Shown here one piece after another: positions 5,055 to 11,473 of a stretch of 11,473 bases of DNA. The notes under the pieces are model-generated. The model was not told where the DNA came from and made no database searches. It saw nothing but the letters and a program-made list of their open reading frames with translations. The position numbers were made by a program, and so were the translations under genes. This DNA is from Microcaldota archaeon (lineage in GTDB: Archaea > Micrarchaeota > Micrarchaeia > Micrarchaeales > CABMGC01), in the NCBI GenBank assembly GCA_021846005.1, contig JAJZIZ010000021.1, positions 1-11,473 on the forward strand, in the 5' to 3' direction. Each line of letters opens with the position of its first letter. Position 1 is the first letter of the stretch.

Positions 5055-6968
5055 TTACATCCTCTCTGCTGTCTCTATATTTATTAAACCGAGCATATTA
5101 AATAATGCTTGTTTTGCCGCCATCACTATGGCAACCCGCAGGTTTTTGCTTTCACCGCCGCCGAGCACAGGCATGCTTTCGTAGAAATTTGAAAACATCA
5201 GTGAAAGTTCCATTGCATACCCTGCTATGATACTTGGCTTGTATTCCCTGCATGCCTTTTCTATGATTTCCTGCATCGTGCCTATGTGCTTTATTATCTT
5301 GAAATCCTCTCCGCGTGTTACTCTTGAAAAGTCGCCAGGGCCAAGATCGAAGCCATCCTGGGCCATCTCCGCCTTCTCAAGTATTCTTGAGGCCCGGGCG
5401 TAAGTATACATGCAATAGGGACCGCTGTTTGAGTTGAGATCAAGCGCCTTTTCCCATTCAAAAACCACTTTTTTCTCCGGATCGACTTTGAGGAATTCGA
5501 ATTTTATCGCTGCCAGAGCGACCTTGCGTGGAACGTCAGGAAGAACTTTGGAATCTTCGGCTTTTTTGCCGTTTGCGACTATCTGGCTTGTAATTTTCTC
5601 CATCTCGGAAAGAAGCTCGTCTGCAGTATAGCTTTTTGCCGTTCCCATCCAGCCGCCCTTTCTGCCGCTCAGCGTGCCTCCCTTGACGCTTACTTCCCCG
5701 TAAGCAATGTGGATTATTCTTGACTCTCCGGTTATTTCCTCGAAAACTTTCTTCAGAAGATTCTGGGGATGTTGCTGCGCGGAACCTATTATGTTTATCG
5801 CAATGTCAGCCCTGCCAAAATTCATGCGCGCGCCTTTGTCAGATGAAGTGTATACTTCTTGGCCGTTAGGCTGCATCAGGAATTTGGAATACTCGAATCC
5901 AGGATCTATGATTCCGAGCTTCCACATATGAAACGCGAGGTCTTTTGCAACATATGTTGCCACGCCGTTGCTCCTTATCAGCACCTTGACGTTGTCCTCG
6001 CTGTCGGATTCCTCTGTTTCGGTTTTCTCCGAATTTGAAGCTATAACAGTGCAGTCTTTGTACTTGCCGTAAGTCCTCAATGACGTTATTTTTTTCAACG
6101 CCATGAATTCCAGCGCGTTTTTCAGAAGCCTTTTCCGCACCACATCGCTTTCCCATATTAGAACATCATGATAGATGCCGTATGCAAATGCCGTTTCATA
6201 CTGGGCGCGCACGCTTTTTTCGGATATTCTGCGTATTTTCTGCGACTCCTCGCTCTCCGTGTCTTCCATTTTTTTGAGGATCGCGTTGACATCAGATTCT
6301 GCGTGTTTCTCGGTTATGTCTTTGTTAATCTGGACATATGCTTCGCCGAGCATTGTATCGTATTTCTTGCCTTCCTGGCTTCCCAGTTTGTCTTCTCCCC
6401 ATAATATTTCAGCCATTTGCAGTCCCAAATCGTCGATATAGTCCTCGCGTTCTATGGAATATGAGTTTGCAGAAAGAATTCTGGAAATGGAATCTCCGAG
6501 AAGCGCGTTGCGGAGATGGCCTATGTGCCATGGCTTGTTCGGATTTACGCTTGGAAACTCGATTATGGCCTTTATTCCAGCGCCTATACCCGAAGTGCCG
6601 TACTTTGCTTTTTCCTCAAGAATGGATTCGAGTATGGATGCCGAATACCTGACTTCATCAATCCACAGGTTTATGTATCCGTTCTCTTCGGATATTTTCT
6701 TCATGTAGTCTTTTTTGGAGGTGCCGGAATTCATTGCGGAGGCGATCTCGTGCGCGATGAGGGCAGGGGATTTTTTTGCCGCCTTTGCAAGGGAAAAGCA
6801 GATGGATGAGCTGAAGTCTCCCTGCTCGGGTCTTGGTATAGATATAGAATTGGCAATTTCTGCTACTGAAACTGAAATGTCAACGCCCATGAAGCCTATC
6901 ACCTTTTTCATGCTTTCCCCAAGGCTTTCTGCAAATGCCTTTTTAACTTCTATCGAATTCAATCCCAA
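5055..6968 (-). CDS. argS: arginyl-tRNA synthetase
   Basis: This class I synthetase charges tRNA-Arg with arginine in the cytoplasm. It has 637 residues, in the usual size range. The N-terminal add-1 region (about 1-110) recognises the tRNA elbow. The Rossmann catalytic domain carries the HIGH motif in NPNKPWHIGHLRNAL (H148-H151) and a KMSKS-equivalent LSGRKG (433-438), of the degenerate form seen in archaeal ArgRS. The C-terminal DALR anticodon-binding domain starts near NSGPYCMYTYARASRILEK. The start is TTG at 6968, 4 nt after the stop of the HD gene. It is supported by GGTGTGA upstream (overlapping the end of the HD gene) and because the next ATG (residue 20) would cut into the add-1 helix. 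Tight spacing with the HD gene upstream and tRNA-Arg(CCU) downstream suggests one transcript. Confidence 0.96.
   Translation of the reverse strand: MGLNSIEVKKAFAESLGESMKKVIGFMGVDISVSVAEIANSISIPRPEQGDFSSSICFSLAKAAKKSPALIAHEIASAMNSGTSKKDYMKKISEENGYINLWIDEVRYSASILESILEEKAKYGTSGIGAGIKAIIEFPSVNPNKPWHIGHLRNALLGDSISRILSANSYSIEREDYIDDLGLQMAEILWGEDKLGSQEGKKYDTMLGEAYVQINKDITEKHAESDVNAILKKMEDTESEESQKIRRISEKSVRAQYETAFAYGIYHDVLIWESDVVRKRLLKNALEFMALKKITSLRTYGKYKDCTVIASNSEKTETEESDSEDNVKVLIRSNGVATYVAKDLAFHMWKLGIIDPGFEYSKFLMQPNGQEVYTSSDKGARMNFGRADIAINIIGSAQQHPQNLLKKVFEEITGESRIIHIAYGEVSVKGGTLSGRKGGWMGTAKSYTADELLSEMEKITSQIVANGKKAEDSKVLPDVPRKVALAAIKFEFLKVDPEKKVVFEWEKALDLNSNSGPYCMYTYARASRILEKAEMAQDGFDLGPGDFSRVTRGEDFKIIKHIGTMQEIIEKACREYKPSIIAGYAMELSLMFSNFYESMPVLGGGESKNLRVAIVMAAKQALFNMLGLINIETAERM
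5077..5088 (-). promoter_or_regulatory. possible TATA box for tRNA-Arg, inside the argS 3' end
   Basis: An AT-only stretch (TTAATAAATATA on the minus strand) lies 32-43 nt upstream of the first base of the tRNA, close to the normal archaeal TATA spacing if transcription starts a few bases before the mature 5' end. It overlaps the last argS codons, so the tRNA could have its own promoter as well as argS read-through. Confidence 0.35.
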
Positions 6969-6972
6969 AAAA

Positions 6973-8205
6973 TCACACCATTTTAAGAAATGCGCTTGTT
7001 ATCCTGTTTGCAGGATTGCCGGCATAGTATATCCTCGCATCATATACTGTCTTACCCATTAGCATATTCAGTATGATAGAATTGCCTTTTTCAAGAGGCA
7101 CGGTTCCGTCTTTTTTGCGTATGTGTATGTTTGCCGGATCTTCAAGGAATCTGAGCCCGTTCATCGCGTTGGGCAGCACCAGTTCCGGATCGACCCCTGC
7201 CTTTTCTGCAAATTCTTCCCTGAGATTTTTATCATTTGCAATTTTTTCGACTGCGGTTATTTCCTTTGGGATTTTTCCATTCGGCATCAGGCGCGTCGTG
7301 GAATAGGCAAGCCTTGGCGGCATCCTTGCAAGAAACATCATCACCATTTTCTTCCTTTTCTCGCTGATGCCTTTTGACAGGTACTCGTGCATTGCGGCCA
7401 TCACGGAATCGTCAGTATACCCGAGAATTTCTTCCTCGGTTGAAAGGCTGTTCGGATCTGCGAGGTAGCCTTCTTCGACAAGAAATCCGAATATAGTCTG
7501 CAGCAGCACATCAAATCCTACGACGGTTTTATGATACACCAGCGCTTTGTAGAGATGATATCTGCCTATTATAAAATTTTCCACAGGAGATTCGTCCTTC
7601 TCGAAGATTATCCTGTCTTTTTCAAAATTGATTATGCGAAGCATGCTCATTATCCCCACCCTGCCGTAAGGAACCCCCGTGTTATAGGAATCCCGGAGCA
7701 TGTAATCGGATTTGTCAGCATCGAGGGTCGATGAAAGAAGCATGCCAAATTCTTTCTTGCCCTTGCCAGAAATAATGCGGATTATTTCTTCTGCGCTGTA
7801 GTTCTCAAGCTTGTCCGAGAGTATGTTGCGGATTATCTCGCAGCCGAAATCTTCATGAGACGCGCCGTCGAGGTTGTTTTCTACGTATCGTTCAAGAGTA
7901 TGCGAGAATGGATAGTGGCCTATGTCATGAAGAAGCGCGGCCAGGCGCAGCTTCTGAGCGTCATCGTCGGTAACTTCGCTTTTGACTGCATTTTTCAGGA
8001 AGAGATCCATCATGAACATGGTGCCCAGACTGTGTGCAAATCGCGTATGCATTGCTCCAGGATATACCAGATATACAGGGCCCAGTTGCTTTATCTGGCG
8101 CAGCCTCTGGAAGATTGGAGTATCGACGAGTCTCAATTCCGTATCGGTAAGCCCTATATAACCGTGGACGTTGTCGTATACCTGTTTTTTTATTTTTAGC
8201 GACAT
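6973..8205 (-). CDS. HD-domain phosphohydrolase (COG1078/SAMHD1-like dNTPase family)
   Basis: The 410-residue protein belongs to the HD metal-dependent phosphohydrolases related to dGTPase and SAMHD1, which hydrolyse dNTPs or related phosphoesters. The N-terminus YDNVHGYIGLTDTE followed by FQRLRQIKQLG is typical of the family. The metal-binding set is H58 (RFAHSLG), H93-D94 (LLHDIGHYPFSH) and D164 (LDADKSDYMLRD). In SAMHD1 this last segment carries the fourth metal ligand, and the following YNTGVPYG is also conserved. The C-terminal half (about 200-410) is the all-helical and mixed extension common in COG1078 members. I see no SAM domain or other regulatory domain, so the true substrate is unknown. 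The ATG at 8205 is the first of a minus-strand run into argS and has a TATA box 22-33 nt upstream. Confidence 0.9.
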   Translation of the reverse strand: MSLKIKKQVYDNVHGYIGLTDTELRLVDTPIFQRLRQIKQLGPVYLVYPGAMHTRFAHSLGTMFMMDLFLKNAVKSEVTDDDAQKLRLAALLHDIGHYPFSHTLERYVENNLDGASHEDFGCEIIRNILSDKLENYSAEEIIRIISGKGKKEFGMLLSSTLDADKSDYMLRDSYNTGVPYGRVGIMSMLRIINFEKDRIIFEKDESPVENFIIGRYHLYKALVYHKTVVGFDVLLQTIFGFLVEEGYLADPNSLSTEEEILGYTDDSVMAAMHEYLSKGISEKRKKMVMMFLARMPPRLAYSTTRLMPNGKIPKEITAVEKIANDKNLREEFAEKAGVDPELVLPNAMNGLRFLEDPANIHIRKKDGTVPLEKGNSIILNMLMGKTVYDARIYYAGNPANRITSAFLKMV

Positions 8206-8226
8206 TATTAAAGAATAGATGTTGAA

Positions 8227-8238
8227 GCTTATATATTA
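8227..8238 (-). promoter_or_regulatory. TATA box for the HD phosphohydrolase-argS run
   Basis: On the minus strand this reads TAATATATAAGC. Its centre is about 27 nt upstream of ATG 8205, predicting transcription from about 8207 and thus a nearly leaderless mRNA. The divergent M20 gene begins within 50 nt, so its own promoter must lie in the same gap. The AT-rich ATTATTAAAG at 8204-8213 is the only candidate I see for that direction, and it is weak. Confidence 0.5.
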
Positions 8239-8253
8239 TTTGGGGTGTTGGAA

Positions 8254-9483
8254 TTGAGTGGCGAGGATTTCGGTCTGGTTAGTGGAAGGATAACGGGTTA
8301 CAAGGAAGAAATGGCAGCGTTACTGGAAAAAATGGTTGGGATTGCTGCAATATCGCCTCTTTCCGGAGGCGGCGGCGAGTCTAAACGCGCTGACATGCTG
8401 GAGGAGATACTCGAAAGCTGGGGAGTTGCGGTGCGAAGACACGATTACACCGATGATACTGGAACGACGAGGTCTAATCTGGTTTCCAGGATCGGCAATG
8501 AGGAACGCACCCTCTGGATAATTGCCCATATCGACACAGTCAGCGAGGGAAACGCCGCGCTTTGGAAGAGCGATCCGTTCAAGGCAAGGGTCGAAGGAGA
8601 CAGGATTTATGGTAGAGGAACCCTTGACAATGGGCAGGGAGTCATTTCTGGCATTTTTGCGCTGAGGGCATTGAAAGATACAGAAGTGAAACTGAGGTTC
8701 GGCATGGGAGTGGCGCTGGTGGCTGACGAAGAATTAGGGAGCAAGTATGGAATACGGAAACTCATAGAGGAGCATGTCTTTGGAAAGGATGACCTTATAC
8801 TTGTACCGGATTGGGGCAGCAAGGACGGGAACAAGATAGAAATAGCTGAAAAGGGAATGCTCTGGCTTAAGATAACAGTATTGGGGGCCCAGGCTCATGC
8901 TAGCACTCCGGAGAAAGGCATTAACGCTTACAGGCAGGCGATAATATTCCTTAACAGGATAGACACCATGCTCCATGATAAGTATAATGCCTCCAATGCG
9001 ATATTCGATCCGCCTGTGTCGACATTTGAGGTAACCAAGCACGAGAAGAACGTCGATAGCGTCAACATAATACCCAGCATGGAGATATCATATCTCGACT
9101 GCAGGATTCTGCCGCAGTACGACCTTGGCATGGTAATAAAAGACATTGAAGACGTTGCAAGAGACCAGGAATTCGGCGAATTCAAAATAAAGATAGAGGA
9201 ATTCAACAGGGAAGACGCTGTGCCGCAGACCAGAGAAGGCTCAGAGATAGTACAGCTGCTCAAGTCTGCACTTAAGGAACTTCGTGGATTGAGTCCGGAA
9301 GTCGTAGGCATTGGAGGAGGAACGTGCGCGGCTTTTTTCAGAAAGAAAGGAATGCAGACGGCAGTCTGGTCTACTGGAGATGATGTGGCGCATGAACCCA
9401 ACGAATACGCCAACCTGAGCAACATTGTAGAAGATGCCAAGGTTTTTGCATACATGGCTATGTGGAAGGATGCCCCACGATGA
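8254..9483 (+). CDS. M20 family metallopeptidase (ArgE/DapE/dipeptidase-like)
   Basis: This di-zinc amidohydrolase should cleave dipeptides or N-acylated amino acids in the cytoplasm. Numbering from TTG 8254 (409 residues), ligands and catalytic residues are H92 and D94 in AHIDTV, D125 in GTLDNGQG (the bridging Asp), the catalytic pair E159-E160 in DEELGS, D186 in VPDWGS, and H380 in VAHEPNEY. The lid/dimerisation domain begins near HASTPEKGINAYR. GGGTCAAFF near the C-terminus is also typical. Substrate cannot be told apart among carboxypeptidase, dipeptidase, ArgE and DapE activities; no lysine or arginine synthesis genes are nearby. I chose TTG 8254 because GGGGTG (8242-8247) lies 6 nt upstream; GTG 8245 and TTG 8248 are in frame but overlap that site. 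Its 3' end overlaps the opposing alpha/beta hydrolase gene by 26 bp. Confidence 0.9.
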   Translation: MSGEDFGLVSGRITGYKEEMAALLEKMVGIAAISPLSGGGGESKRADMLEEILESWGVAVRRHDYTDDTGTTRSNLVSRIGNEERTLWIIAHIDTVSEGNAALWKSDPFKARVEGDRIYGRGTLDNGQGVISGIFALRALKDTEVKLRFGMGVALVADEELGSKYGIRKLIEEHVFGKDDLILVPDWGSKDGNKIEIAEKGMLWLKITVLGAQAHASTPEKGINAYRQAIIFLNRIDTMLHDKYNASNAIFDPPVSTFEVTKHEKNVDSVNIIPSMEISYLDCRILPQYDLGMVIKDIEDVARDQEFGEFKIKIEEFNREDAVPQTREGSEIVQLLKSALKELRGLSPEVVGIGGGTCAAFFRKKGMQTAVWSTGDDVAHEPNEYANLSNIVEDAKVFAYMAMWKDAPR

Positions 9484-10204
9484 ATGCCAGCAGAATCCGG
9501 GAGACATCTGATGCGTTTGTGTAGTGGGGAGTATGCCTTGCGTTTCCTATAACCTCAAGCCTGCTTCCGGGAAGCATCTTGTTGAACATGGCAGCATATT
9601 TGACGCTTATTACACTGTCTTCGCTTCCCCAGATAATAAGCGAAGGCGCCTTTATCTTTCCAAGTGACTCGGAATCGAGCTCTCCTTCGCGGAACTGATC
9701 GTCAAGTATATGTTCCATAACGTGCTTGTTGGCACCTAGCGATGCTGCTTTTGAGAGCATCGCCTTTTTATATTGCTCGCGATTTTTATCGCCTTTTATC
9801 TCTTCATAAAAAAGCTTCAGGCCGCCGGAGTCCTCAAGGATAAGGCCGTTGACGGGATTCTCAATTGCAAAAATTGCCGAGACCCATCCACCATAGGAAT
9901 GGCCCATCAGGAATGGATTGCGAATTTTTTCTGCTGCAAGGACTGCACCAAGGATTCCGGTTTGAACGTGCACATTATAGTCAATATCAGGGGCTGCTGA
10001 TTTGCCATGGCCCAGCAGGTCAACCATGCATACATCCAAACGGGCCGGAAGCTCGCCAACTAACCGCTTCCATGTGAGAACGCTTGATGCCATGCCGTGG
10101 AGAAGCACAATACTTGAGGCAGAGGCACCCTCATGCCTTTTATAATGTATCAGGCCGTATTCAGTTGCAAGAAACTTGTCTTCAAAATCGTTATCGTAAT
10201 CCAT
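9458..10204 (-). CDS. alpha/beta hydrolase
   Basis: This compact alpha/beta-fold serine hydrolase has 248 residues. The oxyanion-hole motif is LLHGMASS (34-41), the family's conserved loop is DLLGHGKS (62-69), the nucleophile elbow is GHSYGG with S103, the acid is probably D196 in WGSEDSVI, and the base is H224 in NARHTPHY. The cap region (about 125-180) is short and charged. The substrate is unknown. It follows the proline dehydrogenase gene on the same strand, with its ribosome site GAGGT (10219-10215) overlapping that stop codon, so the two are probably co-expressed. A prolyl iminopeptidase would fit a proline-catabolic pair, but the usual GGSWG nucleophile motif of that family is absent, so I do not assign it. 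The gene ends 26 bp inside the convergent M20 gene. Confidence 0.88.
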   Translation of the reverse strand: MDYDNDFEDKFLATEYGLIHYKRHEGASASSIVLLHGMASSVLTWKRLVGELPARLDVCMVDLLGHGKSAAPDIDYNVHVQTGILGAVLAAEKIRNPFLMGHSYGGWVSAIFAIENPVNGLILEDSGGLKLFYEEIKGDKNREQYKKAMLSKAASLGANKHVMEHILDDQFREGELDSESLGKIKAPSLIIWGSEDSVISVKYAAMFNKMLPGSRLEVIGNARHTPHYTNASDVSRILLAFIVGHPST

Positions 10205-10217
10205 ATGCAGAACTACC

Positions 10218-11069
10218 TCAATGTTGACTGGGGAGCAGTGATTTTGCTATAAGGACTGAGTTCCTTAGCTCCCTCATGCGCCTATAGCCATAGGAAACCC
10301 ATTCTTCGCCGAACGGCAGATAAAGCTGCACGTCATGTTTCTCCGCAAGCCTGTAGGCATAGTCGTTCATTATACCGTTAAGCATTCCGAACGATACGCG
10401 CGCATCGGATTTTCCTGACATGCTTATGGCCCGTGATATTAGCTGGCGATCGTGGGTTGCCACCATAAACCTTTCAGATTTCCTGAAGAGCAGCCCCATT
10501 ATCCTGGAGAAATTCCTTGTTGCGTCTTTCCTCTGCGCAAAGGCGATCTCTGGAGGCTCGCGGTATGCTCCTTTTACCAAGCGGATTGTCGCGCCGCTTA
10601 GAAGCAGTTTTGCAGCATCGTCTTCGCTTCTCCGCAGATATGATTGTATGCATATGCCGGTATTTTTGCTTTTTACCCTTTCCAGATATAGCTTTATGCT
10701 CAGATCCGTATACCTGCTCTCTTCCATGTCCATCCACACGAATATTTTCTTTCTGCGCGCGGCCGAAACTATCTTCCCATAATTAGCTGATGCGGTCTTG
10801 TATCCCAAAGTCAGGCCGAGCTGCGTGGGTTTGACTGCTATTGACGCGTTAATTCCGGCCTTGCTTATGTCGGATATCAGAAGCATGTATTTGTTGCATG
10901 CTTTGGATATCTTTTCACTGTCCCTTAGATCTTCCCCCAGGTAGTTTATTACCGCGCCGACATTCCTCCGGTTAAGCTTCTCAGAGACTTCCAAGGCGTC
11001 GGAAATTCCCTCCCCGGCTATCCATCTTCCGGCAATCATTTTTTCTGCAATACCCCAAAGGCCCACCAT
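10218..11069 (-). CDS. proline dehydrogenase (single-domain, FAD-dependent)
   Basis: The enzyme oxidises proline to pyrroline-5-carboxylate and passes electrons through FAD to membrane quinone, the same pool SDH uses. With the start at ATG 11069 it is 283 residues, near the size of monofunctional bacterial and archaeal PRODH; there is no P5C dehydrogenase domain. TIM-barrel motifs in order are VKPTQLGL (79-86), WMDMEES (112-118), IQSYLRR (141-147), LVKGAYREP (164-172), ATHD (204-207), FGMLNG (227-232) and the proline-binding C-terminal segment LPFGEEWVSYGYRRMRE (251-267). ATG 11069 is preferred because AGGTG lies 4 nt upstream. The longer TTG 11105 form would need a leaderless start, since the TATA box predicts transcription from about 11103. 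The alpha/beta hydrolase gene follows closely. No P5C dehydrogenase is in the window. Confidence 0.92.
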   Translation of the reverse strand: MVGLWGIAEKMIAGRWIAGEGISDALEVSEKLNRRNVGAVINYLGEDLRDSEKISKACNKYMLLISDISKAGINASIAVKPTQLGLTLGYKTASANYGKIVSAARRKKIFVWMDMEESRYTDLSIKLYLERVKSKNTGICIQSYLRRSEDDAAKLLLSGATIRLVKGAYREPPEIAFAQRKDATRNFSRIMGLLFRKSERFMVATHDRQLISRAISMSGKSDARVSFGMLNGIMNDYAYRLAEKHDVQLYLPFGEEWVSYGYRRMRELRNSVLIAKSLLPSQH

Positions 11070-11122
11070 CAAACACCTGAGCGGCCCGATGAGAGGCTGC
11101 AACAATTAGGTATAGACCGCCA

Positions 11123-11132
11123 TATTATATAA
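11123..11132 (-). promoter_or_regulatory. TATA box of the proline dehydrogenase-hydrolase operon
   Basis: The minus strand reads TTATATAATA. Transcription about 25 nt downstream would start near 11103, giving a leader of about 35 nt with the AGGTG ribosome site in front of ATG 11069. Confidence 0.6.
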
Positions 11133-11153
11133 GCAGTATATGCCGGCCGTGTT

Positions 11154-11193
11154 TACAGATAGTTGTCAGATAACTTATAGCAACTCCGCGAAA
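11154..11193 (+). repeat. imperfect direct repeat, copy A
   Basis: This copy starts with TACAGATAGT (11154-11163) and ends with CCGCGAAA (11186-11193), with GATA and TTAT between. It matches copy B at 11263-11293 exactly at both ends; the middle differs, and this copy is 9 nt longer. Confidence 0.45.
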
Positions 11194-11262
11194 GTTAGTA
11201 AGCTTACCGTATGAGATATTGCCTGAGAAAGCCACACTTTATTGTACAACTACAAAATCCAT

Positions 11263-11293
11263 TACAGATAGTGCGGATAGTTATGCCGCGAAA
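11263..11293 (+). repeat. imperfect direct repeat, copy B
   Basis: This copy has the same outer blocks as copy A, TACAGATAGT (11263-11272) and CCGCGAAA (11286-11293), with GATA and TTAT in the same order between. The first blocks of the two copies are 109 nt apart. It could be a pair of protein-binding sites or a remnant of duplicated DNA. Confidence 0.45.
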
Positions 11294-11308
11294 TGAAGGT
11301 TCTGAAAG

Positions 11309-11317
11309 TATATAAAT
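11309..11317 (+). promoter_or_regulatory. orphan plus-strand TATA box
   Basis: TATATAAAT is a good archaeal TATA match with no long frame behind it. Transcription would start near 11338 and run through the hairpin at 11370-11394 towards tnpB, so it may make a leader or a small RNA. Confidence 0.35.
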
Positions 11318-11415
11318 CTTGAAGGAAGATTATGGTTGATGCGTTGCGTTTAACAAGAGTGAGCGGGAAATCCCACATCCTTCAGGGGTGGGATGAAAGC
11401 GAACCGCAGTAAAGG

Positions 11416-11424
11416 TATATAAAA
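11416..11424 (+). promoter_or_regulatory. TATA box for tnpB
   Basis: TATATAAAA lies about 25 nt ahead of ATG 11445, the spacing expected for a leaderless archaeal transcript starting at that codon. This favours 11445 over the in-frame ATG at 11424 that overlaps the box. Confidence 0.5.
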
Positions 11425-11444
11425 TGAATGACGATATAAAAAGC

Positions 11445-11473
11445 ATGAATGTCATAAGGGCATATAAATTCAG
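11445..11473 (+). CDS. tnpB: N-terminal start of a TnpB-like RNA-guided nuclease (partial)
   Basis: Only MNVIRAYKF and part of the next codon are inside the window. This matches the first beta-strand of many TnpB/IS200-IS605 accessory proteins, which typically open with IRAYKFR followed by a YP motif. TnpB is an RNA-guided nuclease that helps its transposon persist. The neighbouring hairpin and promoter agree with this. The in-frame ATG at 11424 would add MNDDIKS. With about nine residues visible the call rests on a short motif, and whether the gene is intact cannot be judged. Confidence 0.55.

Larger units (their letters stand above)
11106..11369. other. non-coding stretch upstream of proline dehydrogenase
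   Basis: I see no convincing gene between the proline dehydrogenase leader and the hairpin at 11370. It holds the PRODH promoter, a degenerate direct repeat, a second plus-strand TATA box and only very short open frames (for example 34 codons from 11211). The DNA may be a regulatory region, or the scar of a lost gene or insertion. Confidence 0.5.
11370..11473 (+). mobile_element. left end of a putative IS200/IS605-type element (continues beyond the window)
   Basis: A hairpin at 11370-11394 pairs ATCCCAC with GTGGGAT (7 bp), then TCC with GGG after a bulged A, around a TTCA loop. It stands about 50 nt before a frame that begins like TnpB. Subterminal imperfect palindromes near both ends are the recognition sites of this transposon family. 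Two candidate flanking target motifs lie upstream: TTGAT (11336-11340), the known target of ISDra2, and TTTAA (11349-11353), a target motif used by other family members. The true boundary is not settled, and no TnpA is visible. Confidence 0.5.

Noticed and set aside
9458..9483. frameshift or misassembly at the overlapping ends of the M20 and alpha/beta hydrolase genes
   Set aside because: Both proteins have complete C-terminal motifs and end normally; a 26-bp convergent overlap is plausible in a compact genome.
11211..11315. 34-codon plus-strand frame upstream of the transposon end
   Set aside because: There is no ribosome site or TATA box at the right distance, and it runs across repeat copy B.
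11370..11394. hairpin read as the right end or guide-RNA end of an upstream transposon
   Set aside because: Upstream lies proline dehydrogenase on the other strand with no tnpB remnant, while a TnpB-like start lies just downstream, so a left end fits better.
11332..11412. 26-codon frame with a purine-rich upstream sequence overlapping the hairpin
   Set aside because: It is too short, has no known homology, and the hairpin plus TnpB context explains the sequence better.
1..11473. CRISPR array or defence island
   Set aside because: No regularly spaced repeats and no Cas or restriction-type genes are present; only the partial tnpB hints at an RNA-guided nuclease.

Overview
The window looks like chromosomal DNA of a small-genome archaeon. 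Supporting signs are TATA boxes 25-30 nt upstream of starts (some close enough for near-leaderless mRNAs), GGTGA/AGGTG-type ribosome sites mixed with TTG starts, tightly packed genes, an archaeal-type ArgRS, and a tRNA interrupted by a bulge-helix-bulge (BHB) intron. An aerobic DPANN lineage with a partial TCA cycle, such as Micrarchaeota/ARMAN, fits the gene content, but that placement is inference and no marker gene is present to fix it.

Layout. (1) Positions 1-2854, plus strand, are a respiratory/TCA operon: the last codons of an upstream gene (perhaps sdhA), a three-helix membrane protein that is probably an SDH anchor, an SdhB iron-sulfur subunit with two extra N-terminal membrane helices, and a class II fumarase/aspartase. 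(2) A promoter and a sugar-phosphate nucleotidylyltransferase follow at 2934-3731. (3) A large stem-loop at 3761-3821 separates this from a minus-strand block (8205 down to 3822): a COG1078-type HD phosphohydrolase, argS (TTG start), tRNA-Arg(CCU) with a 33-nt intron in its T-loop, and a membrane-tethered thioredoxin-fold protein with no CxxC. (4) A divergent plus-strand M20 metallopeptidase (8254-9483) converges, with a 26-bp overlap, on a minus-strand pair: an alpha/beta hydrolase and a proline dehydrogenase (11069 down to 9458). (5) The right edge (11070-11473) is a non-coding stretch with a degenerate direct repeat, followed by what looks like the left end of an IS200/IS605-type element: a hairpin, a TATA box and the first codons of tnpB.

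How it works together. Much of the window fits amino-acid and peptide catabolism feeding a membrane quinone pool. An M20 peptidase can release amino acids, proline dehydrogenase passes proline electrons to FAD and quinone, the aspartase/fumarase homologue connects aspartate or malate with fumarate, and succinate dehydrogenase connects succinate/fumarate with quinone. argS lies 9 bp upstream of a tRNA for its own amino acid. The most unusual items are the intron at tRNA position 59/60, the membrane-anchor-SdhB fusion, the active-site-less thioredoxin-fold protein, and the structured DNA at 3761-3821 and 11154-11394.
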